A stretch of 32,983 nt of DNA from Micavibrio sp. UBA5703 (GCA_002420015.1 DIHF01000012.1:1-32983); one strand, 5' to 3'; positions 16,849 through 25,553 are shown, counted from the first letter of the stretch. Numbers and translations are program-made. The notes: generated from the letters alone by a model not told the origin.

Positions 16849-17985
16849 TTATTTTTTCCTTCCCGGTTTTTTTGTTTTCTTTTTGCTCCGCGCCGCCGTG
16901 TCGCGGATAACGATTTTTCCTTTTTCCTGCATCGTGCGGATCGCAGCCCAGCTTTCCCCGGCCGGCACGCGCACAATCTGTTTCTTTTTCTGCGGCGGCA
17001 GCGCCTTGCGGATCGTATCCATGTAAAGCGTAAATCCGGCTGCGCATTCCCCTTTTTTTGCTACGCCAAAGCGCACATCATAACGCCCGCCGCGCCCCAG
17101 TTCGCCGCGCACGCTCTTGGCAAATAATGTGAACCCTATGGACCTATGATATTCAAAGCCCCGGCTTTCAAGCGGATCGATAGTAACCGCAAAATCTTCA
17201 AGCCCTGCCTGTTTCATACCGCGTGCCAGCCCCTCATGAACGGCGCGCAGGTTTTCAATGTCGCCCCGCAGCGCTGCCGGCAGTTTCACAGCGGAAAGAT
17301 TTTTCAAGGCAGCGGATGCTTCGCCCGCCGATTCAAGCAGTGCGCTGAGCGATTTCCCAGCCAAGCCGCCTATTTTTGCGATGGCGTCACGGGCGCGGGC
17401 ATCGACCGCTGCCTGTGCACCAGCCATTTTCTTTCCATCGAAACCGCTTTCGATCAGAAGCGCCGAAACCAAACCCGGAATTGTGAGGTCGATCGTAACG
17501 TTCTTCAGACCAAGATCGTGCAGCCCCAGAAGCGCCAGCATGCAGATTTCAATTTCCGCTTCCGCCCCTTCGGCACCGATGAGTTCGCAGCCGACCTGAC
17601 AGAACTGACGCTCGGTGCGTTGCTGGCTACCCTTTGTGCGCAGCACGTCATTGGCGTAAGAAAGACGCAGCGGCCTTGGCGCGCTGGCCAGCCGCGAAGA
17701 CGCAATCCGTGCAATCTGCGGCGTGATGTCGGAACGCACGCCCAGCATCCTGTGCGAAACCGGGTCCATCAGGCGGAAGGTTTCATGCGCGAGCGAAGCG
17801 CCGGGACCGGGCGCGAGAAGACTGTCCTCGAATTCGGCCAGCGGCGGCTTGATGCGCTCATAGCCAAAGGCTGCGAAATGCTCCATAAGGATGGTGATGG
17901 CCCACGCTTCCTGCCCGGCTTCGGGCGGCAGAAGGTCGACAAAGCCGCTCGGCAATAAAGCCAAATGTGTGTCTTGCTTGGTCAT
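16849..17985 (-). CDS. hisZ: ATP phosphoribosyltransferase regulatory subunit
   Basis: A 378-residue histidyl-tRNA-synthetase paralogue that binds and regulates the short form of HisG in the first step of histidine synthesis. Visible are the N-terminal LLPSGFVDLLPPEA, the class II synthetase motif-2-like RTERQFCQVGCELIG, and a motif-3-like GRGGRYDVRFG. The start at 17985 was chosen because homologues begin just before LLPxGxxDLLPP; an in-frame ATG 63 bases upstream would add 21 unlikely residues. The C-terminus is unusually basic (KKKTKKPGRKK). Neither hisG nor hisS lies nearby. It follows thiD and precedes purA in a tight minus-strand run. Confidence 0.93.
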   Translation of the reverse strand: MTKQDTHLALLPSGFVDLLPPEAGQEAWAITILMEHFAAFGYERIKPPLAEFEDSLLAPGPGASLAHETFRLMDPVSHRMLGVRSDITPQIARIASSRLASAPRPLRLSYANDVLRTKGSQQRTERQFCQVGCELIGAEGAEAEIEICMLALLGLHDLGLKNVTIDLTIPGLVSALLIESGFDGKKMAGAQAAVDARARDAIAKIGGLAGKSLSALLESAGEASAALKNLSAVKLPAALRGDIENLRAVHEGLARGMKQAGLEDFAVTIDPLESRGFEYHRSIGFTLFAKSVRGELGRGGRYDVRFGVAKKGECAAGFTLYMDTIRKALPPQKKKQIVRVPAGESWAAIRTMQEKGKIVIRDTAARSKKKTKKPGRKK

Positions 17986-18052
17986 TGTTTCATTTTCGGG
18001 GGATCGTGTATCCCTAAGTGAGATACGGCAAAAACCGCAAAATGTCAACAGG

Positions 18053-18883
18053 TTAAGCCGCCGACACCTTCAGGGGCTTGACCAGATTATCGAGGGAAAC
18101 CTTGTGATTTAAGGGGCCAAAGCCGTTGCCGATAACCTCGCCCTCCTGAATGGCCTTGTGGACAAAGGCCCGCGCCCGCGAGAAGGCATCGCGGGGGCTC
18201 ATCCCCTGCGCCAGCCCCATGGCAATTCCGGCGGATAAAGTCGTCCCCGCGCCGTGCGTAGCCCGGCTTTCCATGCGGTTATACTGATAAATTTTTGTGC
18301 CCTCGTCATCGGCCAGAACATCGTAGATATGATTGTCAGCCAATAAACCACCCTTCAAAATCACCGTCTGCGCCCCCAGTGTACGCAGAGTTTCGGCGGC
18401 ATGGACCATACCTTCGACATCGACGATTTTTGGGATACCGGACAAGTCCTGCGCCTCCGTAATATTTGGCGTCAAAACATGGCCGCGAATGAGCAAACGG
18501 CGCTTGAGCGCATCACGCGCTTCCTTGTCCATGATCGAACCGCTGGCGCGGCTGGTCATGACGGGGTCGATGACAACCTTTATGTCCGTATCCTGCAACC
18601 TGTCGAGAATATCGCCGAACATGTCGATCGTCCTTGTATTGCCCAGCATCCCGGACTTGATGACTTTGGGCTTGAGATCGTCGAGAACTTTTTCAATCTG
18701 GTGGCGCACCACATCGGTCGGGATAGCGTGAATGTCATAGACGCCTTGCGTGTTTTGTACCGACACCGCCGTTACAGCCGTGGCCGCATAGCCGCCAAAC
18801 GCCATCGCCGTTTTGATATCGGCCTGAATGCCGGTCCCCGCGCATGAATCGGACTGGCCTATGCATAAAATCTGGGCAACCAT
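18053..18883 (-). CDS. thiD: Hydroxymethylpyrimidine/phosphomethylpyrimidine kinase, atypical active site
   Basis: A 276-residue ribokinase-fold enzyme of thiamine synthesis (HMP to HMP-P to HMP-PP). Family features are SDSCAGTGIQADIKT (11-25), GVYDIHAI, a DPVM motif (106-109), LTPNITEA (137-144) and a KGGL segment. The anion-hole motif, normally HGTGC, reads HGAGT (210-214), so the cysteine proposed as catalytic in Salmonella ThiD is Thr here. Ribosome site AAGGGG lies seven bases before ATG. It lies 27 bp after glmM and 67 bp before the hisZ start; no other thi genes are near. The family call is firm; the exact substrate is less so because of the altered motif. Confidence 0.88.
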   Translation of the reverse strand: MVAQILCIGQSDSCAGTGIQADIKTAMAFGGYAATAVTAVSVQNTQGVYDIHAIPTDVVRHQIEKVLDDLKPKVIKSGMLGNTRTIDMFGDILDRLQDTDIKVVIDPVMTSRASGSIMDKEARDALKRRLLIRGHVLTPNITEAQDLSGIPKIVDVEGMVHAAETLRTLGAQTVILKGGLLADNHIYDVLADDEGTKIYQYNRMESRATHGAGTTLSAGIAMGLAQGMSPRDAFSRARAFVHKAIQEGEVIGNGFGPLNHKVSLDNLVKPLKVSAA

Positions 18884-18910
18884 GGAAAAACCCCTTAAGA
18901 CCCTGTGAGT

Positions 18911-20275
18911 CTAGGCGCTTTGCGCGGCCTTTTCAATCGCCGCGCATAAATCGCCAACGACATTTTCGATGATTTTGGGGTTTTCGCCCTCGGCCATGAC
19001 GCGAATGACAGGCTCCGTGCCCGAAGCGCGCACCAGAACGCGCCCGTCATTGGCGAGGGTTTTTTCGGCGGCCTTGATAGCGTCCTTCACCTGTATGTTG
19101 TCCAGCGGCTTCGCGCCGTTTTCAAAACGCACGCTGCGCAGGATTTGCGGCATGGGCTTGAACACATTGAGCGCTGCGCTCGCCGCCTTCTTCCCGCCAT
19201 CCAGCAGCGCTAGAACATGCAGCGCCGCCAGCAGACCGTCCCCCGTGGTCGAATGATCCGAAAGCACGATATGCCCCGACTGCTCGCCGCCAAGGTTATA
19301 ATTACCCTCGCGCATGCGCTCGACGACATAGCGGTCGCCGACGGCCGCACGCTCCATCTTTATTCCCTTGCCGGCCAGAAAACGCTCCATGCCCAGATTA
19401 GACATCACCGTCGTGACGATACCGTCCTTGCGGAGCAAGCCTTGCTCTTTCCACGAAACCGCCAGCGCGGCCATGAGCTGGTCGCCGTCGATCTTGCTGC
19501 CCTTTTCATCGACCATAATGAGGCGGTCGGCATCGCCGTCCAGCGCCATACCAATATGCGCGCCGTTTTCAACCACGGCCTTTTGCAGGTTCTCCGTGGC
19601 TGTCGCGCCATAATTTTTGTTGATGTTGCGGCCATCGGGCGAACAGCCGATAGCAATCACGTCTGCCTCCAGCTCCCACAGCACCATAGGCGCGACCTTG
19701 TACGCCGCACCATGCGCGCAATCGACAACGACCTTCAACCCGTCAAGGCTTTTGCCTTTCGGGAAAGTGTGCTTAATCGATTCAACATAGCGCCCGAGCG
19801 CATCGTCAAGGCGCTGCGCCTTGCCAAGCTCCGCCGGTGCGGCGAGAAAGCTATTGATGTCCTGATCTATTTTTTCCTCGATCTCTTTTTCGATGTCGTC
19901 GCCCAGCTTGTAGCCATCGGCACCAAAGAGTTTAATCCCGTTGTCCTGATAGGAGTTGTGGGAGGCCGAAATCATCACGCCGATATCGGCGCGCAGGCTT
20001 TGGGTCAATTTTGCAATACCTGGAGTCGGGATCGGGCCAGTCAGGATGACCTCCATCCCCATCGACAAAAATCCGGCGGTCATAGCCTGCTCCAGCATAT
20101 AGCACGACAGGCGCGTGTCCTTGCCGATCACCACGCGGTCGGTATGGCTGCCGTTGCGGCGCTGGCGCATCACCACGGCGGTGGCCATGGCAACCTTCAG
20201 CGCCATTTCCGCCGTCATCGGAAATGTATTGGCCTGTCCGCGTATGCCGTCTGTGCCGAAATAACGCCGTGTCAT
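18911..20275 (-). CDS. glmM: Phosphoglucosamine mutase
   Basis: A 454-residue alpha-D-phosphohexomutase that converts glucosamine-6-phosphate to glucosamine-1-phosphate for peptidoglycan and LPS precursors. The four family loops are intact: the phosphoserine loop ISASHN with Ser105, the metal loop DGDADR (246-251), the sugar-binding loop GGEQSGH, and the phosphate-binding RASGTEPVIRVM near the C-terminus. The N-terminal RRYFGTDGIRG is diagnostic for GlmM. Length is normal. It heads the glmM-thiD-hisZ-purA run. AGAGGAG lies about 13 bases before ATG, slightly far for a ribosome site. Confidence 0.97.
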   Translation of the reverse strand: MTRRYFGTDGIRGQANTFPMTAEMALKVAMATAVVMRQRRNGSHTDRVVIGKDTRLSCYMLEQAMTAGFLSMGMEVILTGPIPTPGIAKLTQSLRADIGVMISASHNSYQDNGIKLFGADGYKLGDDIEKEIEEKIDQDINSFLAAPAELGKAQRLDDALGRYVESIKHTFPKGKSLDGLKVVVDCAHGAAYKVAPMVLWELEADVIAIGCSPDGRNINKNYGATATENLQKAVVENGAHIGMALDGDADRLIMVDEKGSKIDGDQLMAALAVSWKEQGLLRKDGIVTTVMSNLGMERFLAGKGIKMERAAVGDRYVVERMREGNYNLGGEQSGHIVLSDHSTTGDGLLAALHVLALLDGGKKAASAALNVFKPMPQILRSVRFENGAKPLDNIQVKDAIKAAEKTLANDGRVLVRASGTEPVIRVMAEGENPKIIENVVGDLCAAIEKAAQSA

Positions 20276-20389
20276 GGTTGCTGCCGCGCTCCTCTTGCTC
20301 TGCGGTTTACGGGGATGGTTTATACCCTCAAAACTCTGGATTTACTAGAAATTATTGCATATTTGTGAATATACCAGAACCTGCGGCAA

Positions 20390-21244
20390 TCACTTCGGCT
20401 CAACCGTCAACAGAACAATTTCAGGTGCAACATTGCGGTAAGGAACCAGGCTTGTCCCAATACCACTTGTCACGATAACCGGGTTGGCGTTTTTTTGTAC
20501 CATGCCGTAAGCCAACCCCTCATCCGGGCATCTGAGTGTGGGCTGCTTTATGCCGGGAACTTTAAATTGCTTGGCATGCGTATGGCCAGACACGCTGGCC
20601 ACAATTCCTTCGGGCATGTCATGAGAACTCATGGGGTTATGCGCCATCGCAATGACTGGGTGTACGCCGGATATGCCTGAAAAAGCGGAAACGCAGTTTT
20701 GGTGCCCGGTTGTATAATCACCAACCCCGACGACGACAAATTCGCTTTCTTCTTTACGCACAATCACGGATTTGTTGTACATGACGTTAATGCCGTTTTT
20801 TCTCAAACTATCATGCAATCCTTGCGGGTCTTCGTAAATGTCATGATTGCCAAGCACGGCATGAACGCCGCAAGGTGCCTGCAATTTTCCAAAGATATCT
20901 CCCACAATTTCAGGTTCGATATAGACACCATCATGCCCGTAAGGGGAGTTCAGGAAATCGCCGGGAAGAAGTATCAAATCAGGCTGAAGCGCGTTGATGC
21001 GGCTTACAACGTTCTCTACCGCGTCAGGGCTGGCCGTCAAACAGCCCACATGAAAGTCGGATGCTATAGCCACTTTTAACGGTTCGTAATGTTGCGGCCA
21101 TCTTGTTGTGGAAAGCTTGTACTCGGTAACCTGCAACGGAGGAGGCTTGAGGTTTAAACCGCATGACTCCGCCGCCCTTCCAAAAGCCGCCACGGCTTTC
21201 CACAAATACCCCGAGCAAAAAAACCTGTCAGAGAGAGAATACAT
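20390..21244 (-). CDS. Calcineurin-like metallophosphoesterase
   Basis: A 284-residue protein with a full set of metal ligands of the calcineurin-like phosphoesterase fold. They are DFH (DxH motif, in SDFHVG), GDFLNS (GDxx), GNHD, a histidine in MAHNP and GHTH. The arrangement resembles the YkuE/YaeI group, which includes membrane-associated phosphatases and UDP-diacylglucosamine hydrolases. The N-terminal about 40 residues carry no clear transmembrane helix, unlike many relatives. The substrate is unknown. It lies between a secreted Cys-rich protein and glmM, all on the minus strand. Confidence 0.88.
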   Translation of the reverse strand: MYSLSDRFFCSGYLWKAVAAFGRAAESCGLNLKPPPLQVTEYKLSTTRWPQHYEPLKVAIASDFHVGCLTASPDAVENVVSRINALQPDLILLPGDFLNSPYGHDGVYIEPEIVGDIFGKLQAPCGVHAVLGNHDIYEDPQGLHDSLRKNGINVMYNKSVIVRKEESEFVVVGVGDYTTGHQNCVSAFSGISGVHPVIAMAHNPMSSHDMPEGIVASVSGHTHAKQFKVPGIKQPTLRCPDEGLAYGMVQKNANPVIVTSGIGTSLVPYRNVAPEIVLLTVEPK

Positions 21245-21317
21245 AGCAGCACACCGCCCACAAACTTTGTCGGAAGCATACTATCATCAATAAACTATTA
21301 TGTCAAACAAAGAATGG

Positions 21318-21800
21318 CTACAACCCGCGTGGAAACAGGTCTTCACTGGCGGAGCGGCAAGAAGGTTCGCATTCCGGGCCGTTCGGGCGTACGGTTTCGT
21401 AAGCCGGAGAGATACTGCGCTCGGCCAGCACATTACCTTCATGCACGATGCGGATATCCACCGCAGCAGGCGCTTCGCTGAAGGTGATACTGCCGAACCC
21501 GTGCGTTTCCGGCGGCATGGCGCAGCCGCTTTCCGTGATCTGGACGCCCTCGCCGTCGCACTGGACGCTTGGTCCGACTTCGCAAGATTTCAGGGGCAAT
21601 GCGCCCATGCAGTGAACCTCGCGCCCGTCGAGTTTAAATGTGAACTCATAATTCCCCGGCAGCCATGTCCGGTCCGGATGCACGTTCAGCACCAGCCCGT
21701 CGATGCACGCCATCTCGGTGCAGGCCATCTCGGGCGCGGCTTGGGAAGCGCCGGAATGGAAAACGACAAGAACGGATGACAGCAACGCGAAACGTTTCAT
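21318..21800 (-). CDS. Secreted Cys-rich protein of unknown function
   Basis: A 160-residue protein with a clear signal peptide (basic MKR, hydrophobic core, ASQAA before likely cleavage near residue 22). The mature part holds eight cysteines (27, 32, 64, 73, 81, 93, 144, 148), which suggests up to four disulfide bonds in the periplasm. I recognise no family. The start is well supported by GGAG seven bases before ATG. It begins 21 bp after ftsH and is probably co-transcribed with it. Confidence 0.8.
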   Translation of the reverse strand: MKRFALLSSVLVVFHSGASQAAPEMACTEMACIDGLVLNVHPDRTWLPGNYEFTFKLDGREVHCMGALPLKSCEVGPSVQCDGEGVQITESGCAMPPETHGFGSITFSEAPAAVDIRIVHEGNVLAERSISPAYETVRPNGPECEPSCRSASEDLFPRGL

Positions 21801-21821
21801 GGTTAAACTCCTTGTGGTTTG

Positions 21822-23753
21822 TTATACGCCCTGCGGCACCTCGCCGCCCTTGACCCCGCCGCCTTTTTTGCCGCTGGAGGGGACGGAGGATTTGGGCTTG
21901 GTGTCTTTCGGCTCGTCATCTGCATCATCGCGGATGATCGGGCGGCCGGCCAGAAGATCCTTGATCTCATCGCCCGTGAGCATTTCATATTCAAGCAAGG
22001 CTTTGGCCAGCTTATGCAACTCGTCGATATTGTCCTTGAGGATTTTCGTGGCGCGCTTATACGCGTCCTCGACGATGCGGCGGATTTCCGAATCCACCAG
22101 CGCTGCCGTTTCATCGGACATGTTCTTGCTCTGCGCCACGGAATGGCCGAGGAATATCTCTTCCTGATCCGAAGCGTAACGCAGCGGCCCCAGCTTTTCG
22201 CTCATGCCCCATTCGCACACCATCTTGCGCGCCATGTTGGTGGCCATGGAAATATCGCTGCTGGCCCCGGTCGTGACTTTTTCTGCACCAAAAATCAGCT
22301 CTTCCGCCACGCGCCCGCCCATCGCAACCGACAGATCAGCATGCAGTTTTTCCTTGGCCATCGACAGGCGGTCGCCCTGCGGCAGGCGCATGACCAGCCC
22401 CAGCGCCCGGCCACGCGGCACGATGGTGGCCTTGTGGATCGGATCGGAGGCCGGTTCGTGAATTGTAACGATGGCATGCCCCGCCTCGTGATAGGCTGTA
22501 AGCTTTTTCTCTTCCTCGCTCATGACCATGGATTTGCGCTCCGCGCCCATCATGACTTTGTCCTTGGCGGATTCAAAATCCTCCATACTGACCACGCGCT
22601 TGTTGTAGCGGGCAGCCAGCAATGCCGCCTCGTTCACAAGATTGGCCAGATCCGCGCCGCTAAAGCCCGGCGTGCCGCGTGCAATGACGCTCGCATCGAC
22701 ATTGGCGGCCAGCGGAACTTTCTTCATATGGACCTTCAGGATTTTCTCGCGGCCCTTCACATCGGGAAGCGGCACGACGATCTGGCGGTCGAAACGGCCC
22801 GGACGCAGCAGCGCCGGGTCCAGAACATCCGGCCTGTTCGTGGCGGCCAGAATAATCACGCCTTCGTTGGATTCAAACCCGTCCATCTCCACCAGCAATT
22901 GGTTAAGCGTCTGCTCGCGCTCGTCGTTGCCGCCGCCAAGCCCCGCGCCCCGGTGACGTCCGACCGCGTCGATCTCGTCGATGAAAATAATGCAAGGCGC
23001 GTTTTTCTTGCCCTGTTCGAACATGTCGCGCACGCGGCTCGCGCCGACGCCAACGAACATCTCGACGAAATCGGAACCGGAAATCGTAAAGAACGGCACG
23101 TTGGCCTCTCCGGCCACAGCGCGTGCGACCAGCGTCTTGCCCGTTCCCGGCGGCCCGACCAGCAGCGCGCCTTTGGGAATCTGCCCGCCCAGGCGCTGGA
23201 ACTTTTGCGGGTCTTTCAGGAATTCGACGACCTCTTCCAGCTCCTGCTTGGCTTCTTCAATGCCCGCCACGTCCTCGAACGTCTTGCGTCCCTGCGTTTC
23301 GGTCAGCATCTTGGCGCGGGACTTGCCAAAACCCATCGCGCCGCCGCCCTTGCCGCCCTGCATCTGGCGCATAAATAAAATCCATACGCCAATAATCAAA
23401 AACGCCGGCAGCAGCGAAACCAGAATGCTCAGAAAACTCAATTGCTCGGGCGCGACTTCCTCGGCGGCGATTTTCACGCCCGTACCGGTCAAGCGCTCCA
23501 CGACATTTTCATTGGGGGGAACCTGCGTTTTGAACTGCTCGCCGGAGCTGGCGTAGTGGCCTTTGACCTCTTCGCCCTGAATGACGACATCGGAAATGCG
23601 CCCGGCTTTTGCCTCGGCCATGAAATCGCTGTAGGCGATCTCGTCGCGGCTGGTCACCGTGCCCTGCTGCGAGCCCTGAAAGACGTTGAACAGGAACATC
23701 AGGAACAGGCCGACCGCCAGCCAGAACACCATATTTTTGCCGAATGTATTCAA
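21822..23753 (-). CDS. ftsH: ATP-dependent zinc metalloprotease FtsH
   Basis: A 643-residue membrane AAA+ protease for quality control and regulated proteolysis. Two transmembrane helices (about 8-25 and 105-127) flank a periplasmic domain. The AAA module has Walker A GPPGTGKT (200-207), Walker B IIFIDEID (255-262) and the second region of homology ATNRPDVLDPALLRPGRFDR (304-323). The zinc site is HEAGH (422-426). The start is a TTG at 23753, which gives MNTFGKN, matching the usual alphaproteobacterial FtsH N-terminus; the next ATG would cut into the first helix. It lies between a small unknown ORF and the secreted Cys-rich protein. Confidence 0.98.
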   Translation of the reverse strand: MNTFGKNMVFWLAVGLFLMFLFNVFQGSQQGTVTSRDEIAYSDFMAEAKAGRISDVVIQGEEVKGHYASSGEQFKTQVPPNENVVERLTGTGVKIAAEEVAPEQLSFLSILVSLLPAFLIIGVWILFMRQMQGGKGGGAMGFGKSRAKMLTETQGRKTFEDVAGIEEAKQELEEVVEFLKDPQKFQRLGGQIPKGALLVGPPGTGKTLVARAVAGEANVPFFTISGSDFVEMFVGVGASRVRDMFEQGKKNAPCIIFIDEIDAVGRHRGAGLGGGNDEREQTLNQLLVEMDGFESNEGVIILAATNRPDVLDPALLRPGRFDRQIVVPLPDVKGREKILKVHMKKVPLAANVDASVIARGTPGFSGADLANLVNEAALLAARYNKRVVSMEDFESAKDKVMMGAERKSMVMSEEEKKLTAYHEAGHAIVTIHEPASDPIHKATIVPRGRALGLVMRLPQGDRLSMAKEKLHADLSVAMGGRVAEELIFGAEKVTTGASSDISMATNMARKMVCEWGMSEKLGPLRYASDQEEIFLGHSVAQSKNMSDETAALVDSEIRRIVEDAYKRATKILKDNIDELHKLAKALLEYEMLTGDEIKDLLAGRPIIRDDADDEPKDTKPKSSVPSSGKKGGGVKGGEVPQGV

Positions 23754-23877
23754 GACGCCCGCCTTTCGCTTTCCAAGAGCAAACCCCGCGCCATCAAAGC
23801 CGCAGGGTTTTCGTGCCTGTATGATTATAGTCTAGTAGATAAATAACACCCCTGTCCAAGGAAACAAGGATAAAGCC

Positions 23878-24141
23878 CTATGACTGAAAACATTCGGGAA
23901 AACGTACCATCAAATCATTTACCACTTCCTGACTTAACGGCGTCGTAGGTTTCAAGTTACTGGCGTTTTTGAATACGTACCTCAACCCTGCTACGCTGTC
24001 CCCGTCAATTCTCCGAAGCACGACGTGTGGACCCTCTTTATACACGCCAAAGCCATGGCGCGACGCGTTTTGTCTAACGGATTGAAAAAACTCCCCTTGT
24101 GTAAGGGTTTCCCCTTCCTGTGATCGTTTCATGCCGAACAT
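23878..24141 (-). CDS. Small protein of unknown function
   Basis: An 87-residue hydrophilic protein with no signal peptide or membrane segment. It has no family that I recognise. The middle part (about 25-60) alternates charged and hydrophobic residues as in a small alpha/beta fold (GVYKEGPHVVLRRIDG). It is followed by 124 bp of spacer before ftsH and preceded by a sigma-70-like promoter just after the tilS stop. A second ATG at 24132 is possible. Coding status rests on the frame, a plausible promoter and the 264-bp size, so moderate. Confidence 0.6.
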   Translation of the reverse strand: MFGMKRSQEGETLTQGEFFQSVRQNASRHGFGVYKEGPHVVLRRIDGDSVAGLRYVFKNASNLKPTTPLSQEVVNDLMVRFPECFQS

Positions 24142-24183
24142 TCTTTACCACCCAAATCTGGCCATTAGTTTAACAATGCAAGC

Positions 24184-24211
24184 TTTCTAGCCCAAATCAA
24201 AAATATGTCAA
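24184..24211 (-). promoter_or_regulatory. Candidate sigma-70 promoter for the 87-residue ORF
   Basis: On the minus strand a perfect TTGACA (24206-24211) is followed after 16 bp by TAGAAA (24184-24189). Transcription would begin near 24177, about 36 bases before the ATG at 24141. It lies in the 75-bp spacer after tilS and could also feed ftsH. Confidence 0.4.
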
Positions 24212-24216
24212 ACAAT

Positions 24217-25284
24217 TTATTGTTTTTCCACCTGTAAAATTACACAGCTCTTCTTATCATCACGGTCGATTATCACCCCGCCCAGGGTGCGTTTCCGGAA
24301 ATCCGGCTCCAGCATCAGCGCCTCGAACAGATCCTCGACCTTTTCCATGCGGGGGCCGTAATCGCTGTCCCGGCCAAGCGCATTCATCGCCTTGATCAAG
24401 ACCCGCAAACCGATCTCGCCGGGCCATGCTTTCATCACGGTATAATTCAATACGATGCGTTTCGGCTCTTTTTCTATTGCTATGTCCATCAAGGCCATTT
24501 CGGCAATATCGTCGAGCGCTTGCCGCGCCCGCGCCAGCCGCATCGCCGTCACCGACAGGCGCTTGGCGCTCAGCCCCTCGGCTTCAAGCACCTCCCGCGC
24601 CTTGCGTAGGCGGGGCCGTGCATATTTGTCAGATTCATTGCTCGGGTCGTTGATATAGGAAAGGCTCCGGTCCTCACAGGTCGCAATCAACTGCGCCTTG
24701 GGCACCGTCAGCAAAGGCCGCAGCAGCGTCAAAGCGCCGCTGTAATCCTGTGCCGGGGCCATAGCCGCCAGCCCGTCAAGACCGCTTCCTTTCGACAGGC
24801 GGAATAAAAACGTTTCGGCCTGATCGTCCTGGTGGTGCGCAAGGAACAGATGGCGGATACCCTGCGCCCTGCAATATTTCGCGAAAGCATCGTATCTCCT
24901 ACCCCTGCTATTTTCCATGATCCGTGTTTGGATGGTGGGTGATGGCTCATTGGCAGGTTCCGGATGCGCCGTTAGAATCGCATGAACCGCATGCGGCCAA
25001 TCCTTCACCCATTGCCCGACCTGCACGGATTCCTGTGCGGCCTCGGGGCGCAGGCCGTGATCGACACTTAAGATATGAACCTCCGGCCCGGCTTTTTGCG
25101 CTAGCGCCCATTCGCACAGCAAATGCGCCAGCGCCATCGAATCCGGCCCGCCCGACACGCCAACGGCGATTTTCTCAACACCGGCCAGCAGTTGCGTAAA
25201 GCCGCCCGACAGCAACACCGCAAACGCCGCCGTCGTTAAAGGCTGCACCCGCTCTTCATCCAGTGACAACACCGCTTCGGCCAT
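24217..25284 (-). CDS. tilS: tRNA(Ile)-lysidine synthetase
   Basis: A 355-residue N-type ATP pyrophosphatase that modifies cytidine 34 of tRNA-Ile2 to lysidine so that it reads AUA. The PP-loop motif SGGPDSMA is at 44-51. The DHGLRPEA motif and the segment LFLAHHQDDQAETFLFR-LSKGSGLDGL are family signatures. The length is shorter than E. coli TilS (432), so the third C-terminal domain is reduced or missing, as in many alphaproteobacteria. GAGGG precedes ATG. It lies between cpoB and ftsH, the common alphaproteobacterial order. Confidence 0.95.
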   Translation of the reverse strand: MAEAVLSLDEERVQPLTTAAFAVLLSGGFTQLLAGVEKIAVGVSGGPDSMALAHLLCEWALAQKAGPEVHILSVDHGLRPEAAQESVQVGQWVKDWPHAVHAILTAHPEPANEPSPTIQTRIMENSRGRRYDAFAKYCRAQGIRHLFLAHHQDDQAETFLFRLSKGSGLDGLAAMAPAQDYSGALTLLRPLLTVPKAQLIATCEDRSLSYINDPSNESDKYARPRLRKAREVLEAEGLSAKRLSVTAMRLARARQALDDIAEMALMDIAIEKEPKRIVLNYTVMKAWPGEIGLRVLIKAMNALGRDSDYGPRMEKVEDLFEALMLEPDFRKRTLGGVIIDRDDKKSCVILQVEKQ

Positions 25285-25432
25285 GTTTTTTGTTCCCTCT
25301 CAAGGACTTTAAAAAGCATCTTTACGAAATAAAGAAAAGTGATTTTTAAACGCCACACCCACAAAGGACGCAAAGATTAGTTTTTCGAAACCGCTGATAG
25401 GCAAGGATAAACTCAAATCCTCACTTCTGCCT

Positions 25433-25492
25433 TCCCCGCGCAAGCGGGGATCTTTAAGGGGCAAGAACACAAGATTCCCGCTTACGCGGGAA
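25433..25492. repeat. REP-like inverted hairpin pair
   Basis: Two 7-bp hairpins lie 24 bp apart: TCCCCGC-GCAA-GCGGGGA (25433-25450) and TTCCCGC-TTAC-GCGGGAA (25475-25492). Flanking bases extend the similarity to CACTTCTGCCT on the left and AAAAGCAGTG on the right, which are inverted relative to each other. This resembles paired REP/BIME elements that recur between genes in many proteobacteria. Confidence 0.6.
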
Positions 25493-25508
25493 AAGCAGTG
25501 TTTTTCTT

Positions 25509-25540
25509 ATCCGCGTTTATCTGTGTCCATCTGTGGTTTA
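25509..25540. repeat. Possible dispersed intergenic repeat word
   Basis: The segment ATCCGCGTTTATCTGTGTCC and what follows carries ATCTGTG twice, 10 bp apart (25519-25525 and 25529-25535), just after the cpoB stop. Similar ACCACAGAT...ACACAGATAA strings are, to my knowledge, frequent between genes in environmental bacterial genomes. A related ACCCACAAAGGACGCAAAG stretch lies near 25357-25375. Confidence 0.3.
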
Positions 25541-25553
25541 AAAAATGGAAAGC

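Noticed and set aside
18883..18911. Thiamine (TPP) riboswitch for thiD
   Set aside because: Only 27 bases separate glmM and thiD, with no room for the aptamer.
21819..23378. Long plus-strand open frame opposite ftsH (519 codons)
   Set aside because: It is antisense to intact FtsH motifs; its length follows from the codon use of ftsH.
23824..23829. Perfect TATAAT as an ftsH promoter -10
   Set aside because: No -35 like element lies 16-18 bp upstream on the minus strand; TTGGAC is 24 bp away.
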